From Pachyseris speciosa (Eukaryota > Cnidaria > Anthozoa > Scleractinia > Pachyseridae), in contig JAEMWC010000392.1 in NCBI GenBank assembly GCA_016490735.1, positions 680,001-744,000 of the forward strand: a DNA stretch of 64,000 bases. The letters are read 5' to 3'. Below the pieces are notes generated by a model. It saw only the letters and a program-made list of their open reading frames with translations. It searched no databases and was not told the origin of the DNA. Made by a program: the position numbers and the translations under genes. Below, piece by piece: positions 1 through 11,799 of the stretch; position 1 is the first letter of the stretch; each line of letters starts with the position of its first letter.

Positions 1-64
1 TTGTGTGAGAAGTACCATATCTGCAAAAGTTTAAAATCAAATTTGCAAAAAGAGCTTTCTTTAC

Positions 65-2142
65 CTGCTAGTAAACGAGATGGGTAGGAATCAGCTGCTG
101 TGGTTTGTAGATGTCCAGGAATCCGTCTGTCACCAAGCTGAAATGTTGTTCTCCGTAGTCTGTTGACTGCATCTTCCCTGTCAAAAGGACTGAAATTCTT
201 TAGGCCAGGTGTGCAAAAGGAATCCTGCTGTGTCGATGTGGAGTAATTACATTTTTCTTGATCTCCTTGAGGAATGCTTGATCCCCTATCCTGTAATTTA
301 TAGATAAAAGTGATGAATTAAAAGGCCCTTGCCCAACATTACATCTATTGCAATGCTACCATATCATAACATTGTAGATGGCTGGGTATTAAGGAAAGAT
401 AGAAGTTCATTATGTGATTTTCTTGAAATAGTTAAAGGCCTACATTCACCCGATAGACTTTGCAAGGGTTTGTTTTGTTTTGAAAAGGTTCTTTTGTTGA
501 ACCTGCAATCTGATTGGCTAGATCTTGATTTGGACAGAGGTTTCATATATAGAAATTGTACCCTGCCATACAATGCATCTTGGGTGAATGTGGGCCTTTA
601 AGATTCACAATCTGAAAAAATTATTGGATGCAGATCTATGTTTCTGAGACAAAACAGAGCTACAGTAGTTTAGGATAATTTGGATGAATCCCAATGCTAA
701 TTTTCAACTAAGCATACAGTTTTCAACAAAGGTCTTCAGTGGTTTATGCATTCTTTGCATGCACGCCATCAAATGATAGTAGCATTATCTCACCCTCAAT
801 GCTGGATCCGTGAGATGATGCCTTTGCAGATGTCGACCAACAAACTCCGACTTAGTTGTGGTTGTAAACTGACCCAAGTGATGGGTTCTTGCATCACCTC
901 TGATGGTGGCTGGTCCAGAGTGTTTGTCAGCAGGCTGCACGATATCTCTTCTTCCCAGTTGCTCACCCAAAAACTTGCTACGATAGTCTGAGTGGGGCCA
1001 CAACTCCTTCTCTTTGTCACCTGCAAGTACAAATTATGCTAATTAATCCCTTTTATGGCTGTGCTCTGGCAGCACCTGGTCGCCACTTGCCTTTGGGCGA
1101 CAAGGAAATTATCTTAGTTTTTGCATAAAATTAAAATGTTGGGCACCCTAGATTTCAAAGGTTCAGAATTGTGGACTCCCAAAGAGTTTTATTAGAAAAC
1201 AGTCTTGCCAGTTTTAAGCCACCATTCCTAAGATCAGAAGATAAGTGGTCACGGATGGGAGGTTGTCACTTAGAGCATGATCCATTGAAACAAAATTTCT
1301 GGACAATTTTGCTCAGCTTCCTGAGTTTTTATATTTATCCGGAAATTTTGAAATTCCTGAAATTTCCATTGGGCATTTCAAATGTCTGAAATGACCAATG
1401 GAACAGGAAATTTCCAGAATTTATAAATTGAAGTGGAAATTAACATTCCATTGTATTTGATCATTAACCATTTAAATACTGGCAATACCGTGTGACTTTT
1501 TATATGGGTGAACGGTTGTTGTAGGTTCTAAAAAATATCTATTCCACCCCCACTAGAAATTCCAAGGAGGAGAGGTGTCTCAGCCAAAATTTCAATACCC
1601 AAATGTAATTTCCAGAGGGGAGGGCATGTCTTTTCTATTGGGACTGCAAAATTATAAATTACAGATGCAGCCGCTTAAGGCATACCTTGTGGAATGTAGC
1701 TTCGCATCCAATCTCTTTTTCCCGTAGGAGCAGGGTTCTTAGCTTCATCAAGAGGTCGAACAGGAAAATACTCTTTGTGGGTCGTCCGAAATGATTTCAG
1801 CTGTCTGTCAGAATCCATCTTGAAGTTTGTCTTTGTTAATGCATAAGTGGAATTGGCGTAATCTTGCTTTCCAATAGGTTTTTCAACAAAGTGGCCTCTA
1901 GTCATGGAGCACTTGTCATTGTAACGGCTATCCTTGTGCATGATTGTTGCAGGAGATGGTGAAGGAATGCGCTCCCTTTTAGTCAGAGGGAGGGGTGGGT
2001 AGTCCTTCTTAAATGTACTCTTGTACACATGTGGATCCTTACTGGGAGCCCAGCGGTCCTCATGGCTTATTGTAAACTGAGAAGCGACAAGGAATTCTGA
2101 CCCAGTTTTCTGAGCAGGAATCTTGTTTACTACTTCCGCCAT
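65..2142 (-). CDS. SAXO5/TEX45-like ciliary microtubule protein, 5' three exons (partial)
   Basis: Three coding exons read on the minus strand: 2142-1686 (starts MAEVVNKIPAQ), 1020-794 and 290-65. All junctions are GT-AG and the phases agree (1, 0, 1), giving about 303 residues before the window edge cuts the gene. The product has no catalytic motif. It is made of spaced short motifs rich in Tyr, Pro, Phe and Lys, with IPQGD occurring twice (at the exon 1/2 join and early in exon 3), and FLVASQFTI near the start. This layout resembles the SAXO5/TEX45 (C19orf45) family of axonemal microtubule-associated proteins; that name is recalled by pattern and is moderate at best. It is head to head with PCLAF, and an X-box in the shared upstream region fits a ciliary gene. 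The start is the first Met after an in-frame stop. Coding status is much surer than the family name. Confidence 0.6.
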
Positions 2143-3174
2143 GGTCTGCTACTTTAATCCTGTATAATCTTGATGTAAATAACAATGATAATTTCATTGA
2201 TTTAGTACCTTGATATTACATAATGCTTGAACCCAAGCAAAAAATGAAGAAAACGCTTATGTATCAACAGTTATGTATACTAAGTGATATCAAGTTCACT
2301 CAGAGATAAAAAGCCTTTTCATTAGCTATAGCTGGTATCATTATTGGTACAGCTGCACATGCTGGTAAGACATGGTTTTTATACTGCGTTATCAGGAATT
2401 TGGTACATGTAGAGCAGAGAATAGGGTACTAACTAACTAATATCGGTGGTATAAAAAAGCTAGTCTAGAGGAAGGATTGGGATATTGATTCTGGGAAACT
2501 GGTAAGGAGTTGGTGTCTAGTCTAGAAGTTAATTCAGTGGTACCTGCGAGCAAGTAAAGGTTTACATGGAAACCTGGTACATAGCTCTATTCACTCACAG
2601 GTTACACAAGGAAAGTCCTGATCAAGCAAGGTTGGCCAAGAACGATTCTTCCGACGTTTGGAAATCAGAGAAACCATTCATGCCCAATATTTGTTGTATC
2701 GATTTCGTTAGTAAGGACTCAAACTTAGTGTATTTTGCAGCCTCGCACCAGAAAACAAAGAGGTACAGCGAAAGAAATGGTCAAACCGTTTGCAAAATCT
2801 TGAAAACGCAACTTTATCGATTGCAAGCGAGTCCAAGGAGTCACGAAGTGCACTATGCATAAAGTCAACTTCAAGATGTATCAACAAATTTGGCGCGCAC
2901 AAAAAAACTTTCTGAAATATACACTTACCTATTTTGAAAAAACAAACCCAAGTAAAATGTGAAATAACGCATTCAAATCATCCCGATCGAATAAGAGAGT
3001 GAGCTTCTATTTGGCCTCCTCTCCCTGTGTTGCTATAGCAACGACGAAAAGCCTCGTAGCGATGTGGCGGGATAAAAAGGCGCGAACATTGAAAAGAAGA
3101 CATTTTGGATTTCGAGCATTTCGCGGCTTCGATCTATGAACAGCGATTAGTTCAAACCTGTTTTAGTGGAAAAA
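2143..3174. promoter_or_regulatory. Shared upstream region of the SAXO5-like gene and PCLAF
   Basis: This 1-kb stretch separates two divergently transcribed genes. Seen directly: TTTGGCGCGC at 2889-2898 and GGCGCGAA at 3079-3086, both close to the E2F consensus; GGCGGGA at about 3066; and the 14-bp palindrome GTTGCTATAGCAAC at 3029-3042. PCLAF is a cell-cycle gene controlled by E2F in vertebrates, so E2F-like sites within 300 bp of its start are expected. The part from 2143 to 2880 shows no other recognisable signal. No TATA box is evident at a fixed distance from the PCLAF start. Transcription start sites are not known. Confidence 0.5.
3029..3042. promoter_or_regulatory. RFX-type X-box palindrome
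   Basis: GTTGCTATAGCAAC is a perfect 14-bp palindrome matching the X-box pattern bound by RFX factors, the main regulators of ciliary genes. It lies 133 bp before the PCLAF ATG and 886 bp before the ATG of the ciliary-type gene on the other strand. Function is inferred. Confidence 0.55.
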
Positions 3175-6100
3175 ATGGTGCGGACCAAAGCTGATGGAGC
3201 CGGAAGAAAAGGTTGGGTGAGATAGTTACTTATGAGAGATCAAACTTTGAGGAAAGAATTAAGTTTATAATTTAAAGCCCCCTTCGTTTGAAAGCAACGT
3301 GGATTTCGTGTTGATTTCACATGGTATCATCGCTCTGCTTTGTAGCAAGCTTATAATTTCAATCACCGTTTCTGGAGTTTAATTTGTGACTTAATGTTGA
3401 TATAAGAATTTTCTGGACTATTTAACAGATAGATCTATTTGACCTGGGTTTTCAGATAGTCGACGAATAATACTAAGTGGCACCAGGGATCGGGCTTCTC
3501 AAAGCCACGTTGACAGTTTCATCAAGCATGCATTTTAGTTTGCCTCATTACATTCTGAAGGCGTGATGAAGTTTTATCTCATGTATAGAATGCTATAAAA
3601 ATCCTTTCAGGCATCAATTTGTTGAAGAAATATCCCAGCCAAGTTCAGACATTTACACCAACAAATCACTTCAGTTAATTAAGCTTAAGTTTAATCAGCT
3701 TACGGGGATGTTTGCGATCACTTTGTAGCTTTTTATTTATTTATTTCACTTTAATGGCAAATTACAGTTTTAAAATAAATAAGCCATAAGGATGATTTGT
3801 AAAAGAACTACGTAAGCCCATATAAAAACAAATCATATAATTTTCGGAAAGAGAATCGACATTCATTAATTCAAAGCAAAAGGGCATTTTTCCTGTAACA
3901 AAATAGTTATTACAGTAAGCTTAAATTTGTTAGTTGCGTTAATTTATTGTTATAATTAATTGTTTGGTTGTGACTGCTTTGATTCGTTCCCTCCTTCTGC
4001 ATAGGGAAGCTGACAGATGGAAATGATTTTCCCACTGCATTGGGTTAATAGCAAGGTTATGGCATATTGGGTTCTGTCCTCGTGTACCGGTTCACAAGAG
4101 CCTTTACAAAAGACCAAACAATACACAACAGCTATAAACCAATGACTCCTAAATAAAGAAAGAACAATGGTTATTCCCTTGTGTACCGGTACACCTGGAC
4201 AGAACCGCATATTGTTCCTACTTGCACTCTTCTAAATATTTATCAGTCACTAATCGCACCTTACATAACTTATGGTCTTATTTCCTGGGGCAATGCATGT
4301 AAAACTTTCCTTGATCAAATTCTTGTCCTTCAAAAGCGCGCCTTGCGGCTAACATATTTTGCTGAAACAAACGACCATACCATACCATTTTTCGTTAAAG
4401 CAAAAATATTACCTGTACAATTCTTGTATTATGAATCCGTTTGCAACCTTATGTGTAGCCAGGAAGGCATCATCCTTGACGGATTACATACATCTTGCAG
4501 GACCTATAAGACACTTGGTGATCGTGCCTTTGCGGTAGCGGCACTGAAACTTTGGAACGATCTACCGGCTACTACTAGGAACTGTACTAGTATCTTTAGT
4601 TTTAAATCAGATCTCAAGACCCATCTCTGTAAACAAGCATTCTTAGAATAATTCTTTCTACATTTCTAGAATATTAGGCTATTATTTATATTAATAATTT
4701 ATATAAATTATTATTATTATTAATTATTATTATGTATGATATAACATAAATACTGCTCCAAGAAATATCTTGAATTTGTTTTCTCGTACTTCTAGTGTCC
4801 ATTCCTATAAAACGCGTTCCTCTACCTCTGATCATTTTTATACAAAGGAATCTCACATTAATGCCACACGAAATGCTTTCTCGCGTGTTGGAGTCAAAAT
4901 TTGGAATGGGATACCTGCAACTCTAAAAAAAAGTGCAAAAAAAATCTTTTAAAAAATCCCTAAAAGGAAAGTTATTTGACATACTTCAAACTGTAGACTC
5001 CTATATTGAAGTGGATCAAAGGATAATTGACCTAATGAAAATCTGATCCTCTCTTGTCCTTCTCTTTTGCTAGTATAATCTGATTCTCCTTTTCCCTCTT
5101 CATCTCTTTTTGATTTTAATATTAATGATAATAATACTGATAATACTGTAATTAAATTACAGGTATTATCAGTATTAATATCATTAATATTAAAATCAAT
5201 TTTGTTGCATAGCTTAACCCGCATTATTATGTAAAGTTAAGTTTCTGTTGCATGTTTGTAATTCATTGTTATTTTTTTTTCTGATTTGTTCTCGTGCTCA
5301 TCTTGTCCCGCCTCGACTAGCTTTGCGGCTATTTGTGGGACAAGCTTCTTACACCTATCTGAATTTGTCAATAAATTGTTGTTGTTGTTACTGCCTTTAC
5401 TTTCATTTTCTTTTTTTAATCATGATTTGAGAATAAGCATTCGCGCTGTACCAGTTCTTGTATGCATTATAACTCAATTTATGTGTGTGTCATGCAGAGG
5501 ATGTGTGCATTGCTACCAAAATGTTTCATATTCAGTTATATCTCAGTTATCATAGACTGAATTTTTTATTGTTGATTTCATGTTATTTCTTTTTTGAAAC
5601 ATGTCTTAAAGCACTTGCCCCTGCGGTCGTCCTTGTATGCATTATAACTCAATTTATGTGTGTCATGCTGAGGATGTGTGCATTGCTATCAAAATGTTTC
5701 ATATTCAATTTGTGTCTGTTATCATAGACTGAATTTTTTATTGTTGATTTTCATGTCATTTCTTTTTTAAAACATGTCTTTAAGCACTCGCCCCTGTGGC
5801 CATCCTTGTATGCATTATAACTCAATAATGTGTGTGACATACACAAAGGATATGTGCATTATCACCAAAGACACAAAGGATATGTGCATTATCACCAAAG
5901 AAAGTGGATAAAGTCCCCTCACCCCCTTCTGTCCCCACTAAAATGTTTGTCAAAATTTCCACACAGCCCCATATCTTAATTATCTATACATTTTATGACT
6001 CAAACTCGGTTAGCTTCTATTCATGCTTGCCATTTTTGGAACAGGGTTAGTATGACAGTGATGCATGTATTATTAATGAATGGGGCTGTGTGGAAATCTT

Positions 6101-7635
6101 TCCAAATGTTTTATTTTCAACTATATCTTTCAATTTTGATTGTCAATTTTCATGCTGTTTCTTTTTAACATGAGTTGAGAGTTCAGAGAACTCAGTTGGT
6201 GAAACAGTTCATGTGCATTATAACTCAATTTTGATTTTGGCATAATGCATGCCATTACCACAATTTCAACCAATCAAAATGCAAATGTTTCTTTGAACAC
6301 AAATTTATGAATATTTAAAACAAACCAAAGCTCTGATCAATATTGTTCTTTGCCATAGCTGCTGGTGCTAAAGCCCCTCGTAAACAAGTAGGTGGTTCAT
6401 CTTCAGCCGCAAGTAGCTTGGGTTCACCCACCAGTGCAGGCAAAAACAAGTACGCAGGAGGAAATCCTGTTAAATGGTGGCCATCTCCAAAATGGCAAAA
6501 AGGTATTAATTTTCAATGATTCTTCTGCAATTTCTACTTATGAAACAATTCAAATTCCACTAAAAGAAGATGGTTATTAATCATTGTGGTAGGTACAGTA
6601 CAATAAAATAAAATGTATTTTCACTTGTCTTAAGATACAATGTTGCAATCTTATACCTATAGTGACTACATTGTGAGACAAATGATTATATTTTTTATTT
6701 ATTATTAAAATGCACTTCAGTGTAGCAAATTTTCCATTTACTGGTAACTTTTTCAAGAGACAAGTTGCACCCACCAAGGCCTAAGCACAATATGGGAAAG
6801 AGAACTCTTTAGTATGCAGGAACTACCGGTATTCATTTAACTCTTTACCCGCTTATATTAAAAGTGCGCTGTCTTTTAGTAATTTAAAAAGTTTGTTAAT
6901 TAAGCATTATTCTTCGTACTTTTTAATTCTTAGAAATTTATAGATTTTGTTTACTATATTTGTAGATTTTAGTGTTTCATTTGGAATTTTTAAATAATAT
7001 TATTGTTCTTAATTAAATTGTACTTAGGATTGTAAAGTTTTCAGCAGAAGTTTAGAAGTTTTTAGGTTGTAAATAATTTTTTTTATTTCCCAGGGCTCCT
7101 ATGAATACCAGCCTTATAGCTAAATGGGCTACCTGGTTAAATAAAATTACTTACTTACTTACTAAAATATAGAAAGTACTAACTACATAGTTTCATACGA
7201 GACTTAAAAAATCTAATTTACTAGATCGTTATTCCACAATTTTGGCCAGCAGATGAATAGTTTTGCTGAGAGACATGTTTGAATAAGAACATCAAGTTAT
7301 CTCTTGCCTCTAGAATATTCATATGCATTTGTGACAAATCAAAGCTCTTGTGATAAAAGTAAAGGCTTCAGAATGTGTTTACCAGGTGATTTGAGTCTTA
7401 GTCTCTGTAGAGGTGATCTGTCACAGATACAGTATGTTTGAATGACTTTAAAAGCTCAGTATTGTACAGATTTAATTTGAGATGTTTTATTGACATTACA
7501 GGCATTGGGGATTTCTTTTCCAAGGAAAACACCAGCAGTGAACTTTCACCAGAAAAACCAGGCCCCTCAACTGCAACTGACCACCCAGGTGTATCATCCA
7601 CGGAACAAGGGATTGAAGCTATAGAAGAAGACTAA
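3175..7635 (+). CDS. PCLAF: PCNA-associated factor PCLAF (PAF15/KIAA0101), complete
   Basis: Three exons: 3175-3211, 6359-6502 and 7502-7635, joining in phase 1 and 1 to give 104 residues. The protein starts MVRTKAD, exactly like vertebrate PCLAF. It then has APRK (around residue 21, matching the ubiquitinated Lys region) and KNKYAGGNPV followed by PKWQKGIGDFF, the PIP box that threads through the PCNA ring. A KEN degron sits immediately after the PIP box (FFSKEN). The rest is a disordered acidic tail ending EAIEED. The human protein is 111 residues, so length fits. PCLAF binds PCNA and acts in replication-coupled lesion bypass; KEN implies APC/C turnover. The exon 1 donor read here (G|GTTGGG) is weak; a better-looking GTGAGA six bases later puts exon 2 out of frame with an early stop, so the weak donor is preferred. 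Upstream E2F-like sites fit S-phase expression. Confidence 0.93.
4065..4215. repeat. Inverted repeat around GTGTACCGGT
   Basis: Arms of about 40 bp at 4065-4102 and 4174-4215 are complementary with a few mismatches; both carry GTGTACCGGT and GTTCTGTCC or its complement. It abuts the LINE fragment that follows and may be a small fold-back element or rearranged LINE sequence. Confidence 0.5.
4225..4651 (+). mobile_element. Non-LTR retrotransposon (LINE), C-terminal reverse transcriptase fragment
   Basis: An open frame from about 4181 to 4651 encodes the region after the polymerase motifs typical of CR1/L2/jockey-like LINEs: LIAPYITYGLISWGNA, then ILVLQKRALRL, and at the end ALKLWNDLPATTR followed by FKSDLKTHL. 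This is the thumb and C-terminal segment; the catalytic palm (YxDD) is absent, so this is a 5'-truncated dead copy. It sits sense in the PCLAF intron. Confidence 0.75.
4770..5385 (+). mobile_element. Second LINE C-terminus and 3' end
   Basis: A short frame at 4770-4952 reads HSYKTRSS, then FSRVGVKIWNGIPATLK, the same C-terminal motif as the preceding LINE but from a different family; it shifts frame in an A-rich run. The sequence at 5280-5385 (LVPPRLALRLF in one frame, then TGTCAATAAATTG and TTG repeats) looks like a LINE 3' end with a short tandem tail. Family level is uncertain. Confidence 0.6.
5457..5830. repeat. Tandem repeat of about 174 bp, two full copies and a partial
   Basis: The phrase CTTGTATGCATTATAACTCA recurs at about 5457, 5632 and 5805, with the intervening DNA (ATGTGTGCATTGCTA, CATAGACTGAATTTTTTATT, AACATGTCTT) conserved between copies. 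A further degenerate start occurs near 6210. Short open frames here are products of the repeat. Confidence 0.75.
5841..5900. repeat. 30-bp direct duplication
   Basis: ACACAAAGGATATGTGCATT with the next ten bases (ATCACCAAAG) is present twice head to tail, without a visible mismatch, so this is recent. It interrupts the third unit of the 174-bp repeat. Confidence 0.85.
6790..7165 (+). mobile_element. LINE 3' tail in PCLAF intron 2
   Basis: Degraded coding-like sequence near 6800-6900 runs into an AT-rich stretch ending GGGCTACCTGGTTAAATAAA and a short ACTT tandem repeat (ATTACTTACTTACTTACT), a common form of invertebrate LINE 3' end. No open frame remains. Confidence is moderate because only the tail pattern is clear. 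The rest of intron 2 (6503-6789 and 7166-7501) shows nothing recognisable. Confidence 0.45.
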
Positions 7636-7690
7636 AGGAACCTAGCTTTTGTCAACTGATTTGTCTGCATTTAAATATCATTTTATAGCC

Positions 7691-7696
7691 ATTAAA
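7691..7696 (+). terminator. Candidate PCLAF polyadenylation signal
   Basis: ATTAAA lies 56 bases after the PCLAF stop and is followed by a T/GT-rich stretch. A second candidate, AATAAA, occurs at 8453-8458 within AT-rich DNA. Either could end the transcript. Confidence 0.4.
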
Positions 7697-8937
7697 CACT
7701 TTTTGTGATAATTCTTGCAAGTAGAGGCTCTAGTACTTCCTTTTATAAAGGACAGTCTTTATATACAGTTGGCTGGATATTAACTTTTGCCTTTGCCTTC
7801 AGTAGTAGTTTTTGGACATATTACATGTACTTTATAAGATAGATGGCAACTTATATTAATAACACTATGTAATTTCCTGTGCAATTACATTTTGCATAAT
7901 TTGTCTCCTTCCCAGTATTCTTGTACATACCACAGTTGCTGCTAAAGTAGGATAAGATTAACTTTGATAGGTGGATTCACTGCACTTTCCCTCTGTTGCG
8001 ACATACATTGATGCCATAGTGTAATGCCTTTATTGGCCTTGCCAAATGTTTGTTCAAGGATGCCATTTCTTTTGTAAATATAATATTCTAGATGTGCATT
8101 TATTTAATGAACAGTAATTAAATAGGTTTTAAATGCTATGAATGCAAAATGTACAATTGGTTAACTTAATTAGGAAGTCATTCAAACTGTAAAATCATAG
8201 TGTATTTCTTTTCATAGTGCATACGTTTTGCAAAATGTCGATTTGTACAAGAGGAATGTTGCAAAATTTTGCTGATTGCTCCAACATAAATGCTGAAGAG
8301 TTGCATAAACTTCTTGCATAGGATTGTAGAGTTCTTTGAATTAATGCCTGTTGTGTACATATGATGACATATTAATTCTCGTCATCCTTTCACAGTATTT
8401 TACTCACACATAAACCTTATCATTGCAAGTTTCCCAAAGTAAGATTGGACATAATAAAACAAGTTATTAAATGTGTATATTTGGAATGTTTTCAGTACAG
8501 CTTTATATGAATGTTAAACATTTGTGATTTTAAAGTAGGTACTTGAAAACATCACTGCCCAGTATGAACTATGTAGCATCGTTCCCAGGGATACTGGTGA
8601 AACAACATTCATTCATTTTGAGACCAACAGAAAATAGGAAGAATGTTGATCAACTTAAGGCATTGGGCTAAATGGTTTAAATCCTGGCCTGTTATCCTTT
8701 GGACGTAGCCGACCCCAGAGGCATGCCATGAACCTACCACAAGTAGTCTTCCTTACATCAGTATTCAGGCCTTAGTGGTTAGAGTGTGACCAGTGTGTCA
8801 CAGGTCATGAGATTTACTGCCACTGAGGTCAGAGACCACAACTTTCTTGTTGGCTTACAATGCTGTACAACACAGTTCAAACTGTTAATTTTCTAAAATG
8901 TTTCCCATCAAATGAGAGCAGTTTGGCCATACTCCTG

Positions 8938-9093
8938 TAGCCTGCATACAGGCTCTTCATTTCAGCAATTCAGGGTTTTTTGCCTCTATTATGCTTTCAA
9001 ATGGAGCACAGTCAAAAGCTAAGGGATTGACTGCATGCCATTAATCAAAGCAAAAACCTCTCTGAGTTGCCCAAAGAGTCTGTATGCAGGCTA
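8938..9093. mobile_element. Small fold-back element (MITE-like), 156 bp
   Basis: Inverted ends TAGCCTGCATACAGGCTCTT (8938-8957) and its near complement at 9074-9093 enclose about 115 bp without coding capacity. Size and structure fit a MITE; the target duplication is unclear. Confidence 0.55.
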
Positions 9094-11463
9094 GTAGTCC
9101 TGTGGTGATGTGCTCAATATTGGTCTCGGCCTTTTAACTCCTACACAGGCTAAACTGGCCTTCAAGGAAACCTGTCCTAGATACTGTTACTGTTTTTAGT
9201 AACCAGGGCCGAGGTTAACAGAGGCCTTCACCTCACTGAGAACATTAAAAGCAAATTTTAAGCTCAAGGTAGACAAACGTTTGACTCAAAAAGGGTGAAA
9301 TTCTTTTGAAGTGTCATTGTTGAATAGTAATTAAACTTAAATCAAAGTTCACACTAGTCTGGGAGTTGCTTATTGCTAGTGTGCTTTGAACAACTAGGAT
9401 CAGCCAATTTAGCATGAACATGTGGCAACAAGGATTCATAAATTAATAGGATGGAAGTTTTCATTGGGTCATTGATACAAATTAACCAAATTGTCATCCA
9501 TACAAACTAACCAAACTGAAAAGGTGTCCAATCCATATATTGTTTTCTTTGAAAATTCTCAAATTCCCAAATAATTAGGTGAACATATCCTTATTGTGAA
9601 TAAAGGTCTTTGAAAGGCTTACTGAAGTACACATAGTAGGTAGAAAATAATGCAAACTGAAAACTAAAAAAAAACCTGTCCAAGTCAAGACTTATTCTGT
9701 TCAGAAAGTTTACTTTGAGTGGATCAAAGGCCCTCCGTGAACATGATGCCAAAATACTTGCCTAAAAACCTTCATGACATCATTTTCATGATATACAGCC
9801 CACCAAAACATGCCAACAGCCGGCAAATTTGCCACCTACAGTAAATTAATTACCCTAACTTCATGCTCACACTGAGTTCTTTAGCAGGCAAGAGTCACTG
9901 GCAGTTACTGCCTCCTACTCCAGCTATGCTGCCCACTACTAAAACATTTGGACAGGACTGGATATGCAAACATGACAGTTTAGCTGCAAAAACTGCATTA
10001 ATTTTGTATCCTCCATACTGCACAGGAACATTTAGTGTCACTTTCGATCACGAATTGGTTGTGGATGACCCATATTGACAATTCAACAACTCTGGTCTAT
10101 TTGGTCAGATGACAGAAAATCTCAGGAGACAAATTCTCCAGCCCTGTCCAAATGTTTTGCAGTAGTGGGGGATGGTAGGTGTACACTTTTTTGAGTTGTG
10201 GATGAAATCCTTAAGTGGAAACAATCAAATTACTTTCCTAAATATGATAGTGATAAGCATTCAAGATAAATTTGTTCACCAAAATTAATGAAGATGTTCT
10301 GCAATTTACCAAACTACACAGCAACAAGAGAAAATAAGGTTTCACATGTATTTTTTAATAACAATTAATCATTCTAAGTATACAAAGATTTTAAGGCTTT
10401 CTTTAAACTTTTTTTTAATGGGGGGCAAGGGAAGTAATTTTTCCCTGGCCTGTACAAACCTAATGAACTCTACACAAGTAACTGACACTTACAATAATGA
10501 CACTGTGAATTTCTGTACAATTATAAATCAGTGGAAAATACTGATTATAAGTAAGTGGCTAACTCCTGTTATGATATAGTCAGTTGTTATACATGAGAAA
10601 AAGTGCAATCTGATTTCTGATTAGCTGACCATCTCTTGGCTGTCAGCTTATAGTACTGCTGGTAATGAGCTTACACAAGTGAATGACAAAGGCTGTTTTA
10701 CAATCAAGATGTCGACATAATAACACAGTATGTAGGCTGATGGCACAACCACCTTCCAATAAAATTATGATAGGTTGTTTATTTTTTTCCCCTCATATTT
10801 TTGGCAAGTAGCATGAAATATGTTTTGAAAGAAAATTCTCTCTCTCTTACTTCTATGCCTCATTTCACAGAGAAGGACAGGGTTTTCTTCTCTTTTGGCA
10901 CCTGCTGCTCTGTTATGTCTTTGCATGCAGCTACTCACAACTTAGCTTTTCAAGCACTTCTTAAATTTTTCTAATCTGACGAGGTTTCACTAGCAACAGC
11001 AACAGTGTCATTGAATGTCTCTTGTCATTACTTTTTATAACTTTTAAACGACACCTTAAATATGAAAAAAAAAAAAAAACACAAAATGCTTTTGGAATAA
11101 ATTGTAGATCCTCTGTGAAACAAGCAATTTTGTATATCAGAGAAAATTTAAAACAACCTAAGATTTAACTGACAGGTGTTCATGTATCTTGCCCATTGCT
11201 ACCATAACTATATTCCACATAATCTTGTTACAAATTAAGGAATTCATAGTACCAGTAATGGTCACAAATAACATGATCATGGTTAGCCCACACAACACTA
11301 TAGTGCCTTTTGACAAGTCATGTACAGCAACAGTAAGCGGAAATAGATCAAGAAAGAAAATTGTTTGCTTAGTAAAATGAAATCAAATGAAGAATGATCC
11401 TCGCAGTTGTGATGATTCATTTCATATATCATTCACACTTAGTAAAATGAGTTCCCCTTTTAA

Positions 11464-11799
11464 GGCTGGTTTTCACTAGGGCACAAGCACAAGCACCAGC
11501 ACTCACATAAGCAAGTGAGAACACCCACAACATAAGCATAAGCATAAGAACAAGAGTGAGCATGATCATTTATCTTATGCTTACGTTATGCTAGCGCATA
11601 AGCATGAGCGCAAAGTGGGTCAAAGTGAGTGATGATTGGTTGACCACCTTGTGTTTATGCTTTTGCTTATTTCGCTCCTGTTTGCACTGTGACATGAGCA
11701 TAATGTACGCATAAAAACAAACCATACTTGTTCTTCTGTCGTGGGTGTTCTGACTTGCTTATGTGAGTGCTTGTGGTTATGTGCTAGTGAAAACCAGCC
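11464..11799. mobile_element. Fold-back MITE with TTAA-type target duplication
   Basis: The ends GGCTGGTTTTCACTAG and its complement are perfect over 16 bp, and the arms remain partly complementary through GCACAAGCAC- and ACTCACATAAGC-like runs, so the 336-bp unit can fold nearly end to end. TTTAA flanks both ends (11459-11463 and 11800-11804). A TTAA-core target duplication is typical of piggyBac-mobilised elements. The interior is full of CATAAGCATAAG-like runs and has no coding capacity. Confidence 0.8.

Larger units (their letters stand above)
3212..6358. other. PCLAF intron 1: LINE debris and tandem repeats
   Basis: The 3.1-kb first intron of PCLAF. From 3212 to about 3720 nothing is recognised. 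At 3725-3850 there is an ATTT-rich stretch like the 3' end of a minus-strand LINE. It is followed by an inverted repeat, two LINE C-terminal fragments, a 174-bp tandem repeat and a 30-bp duplication, each listed separately. From 5901 to 6358 only a short inverted match (around 5950 and 6085, sharing CCACACAGCCCC and its complement) was seen. Confidence 0.6.

Noticed and set aside
9863..10078. 71-codon gene between PCLAF and CK1-gamma
   Set aside because: No domain, no splice signals, length expected by chance.
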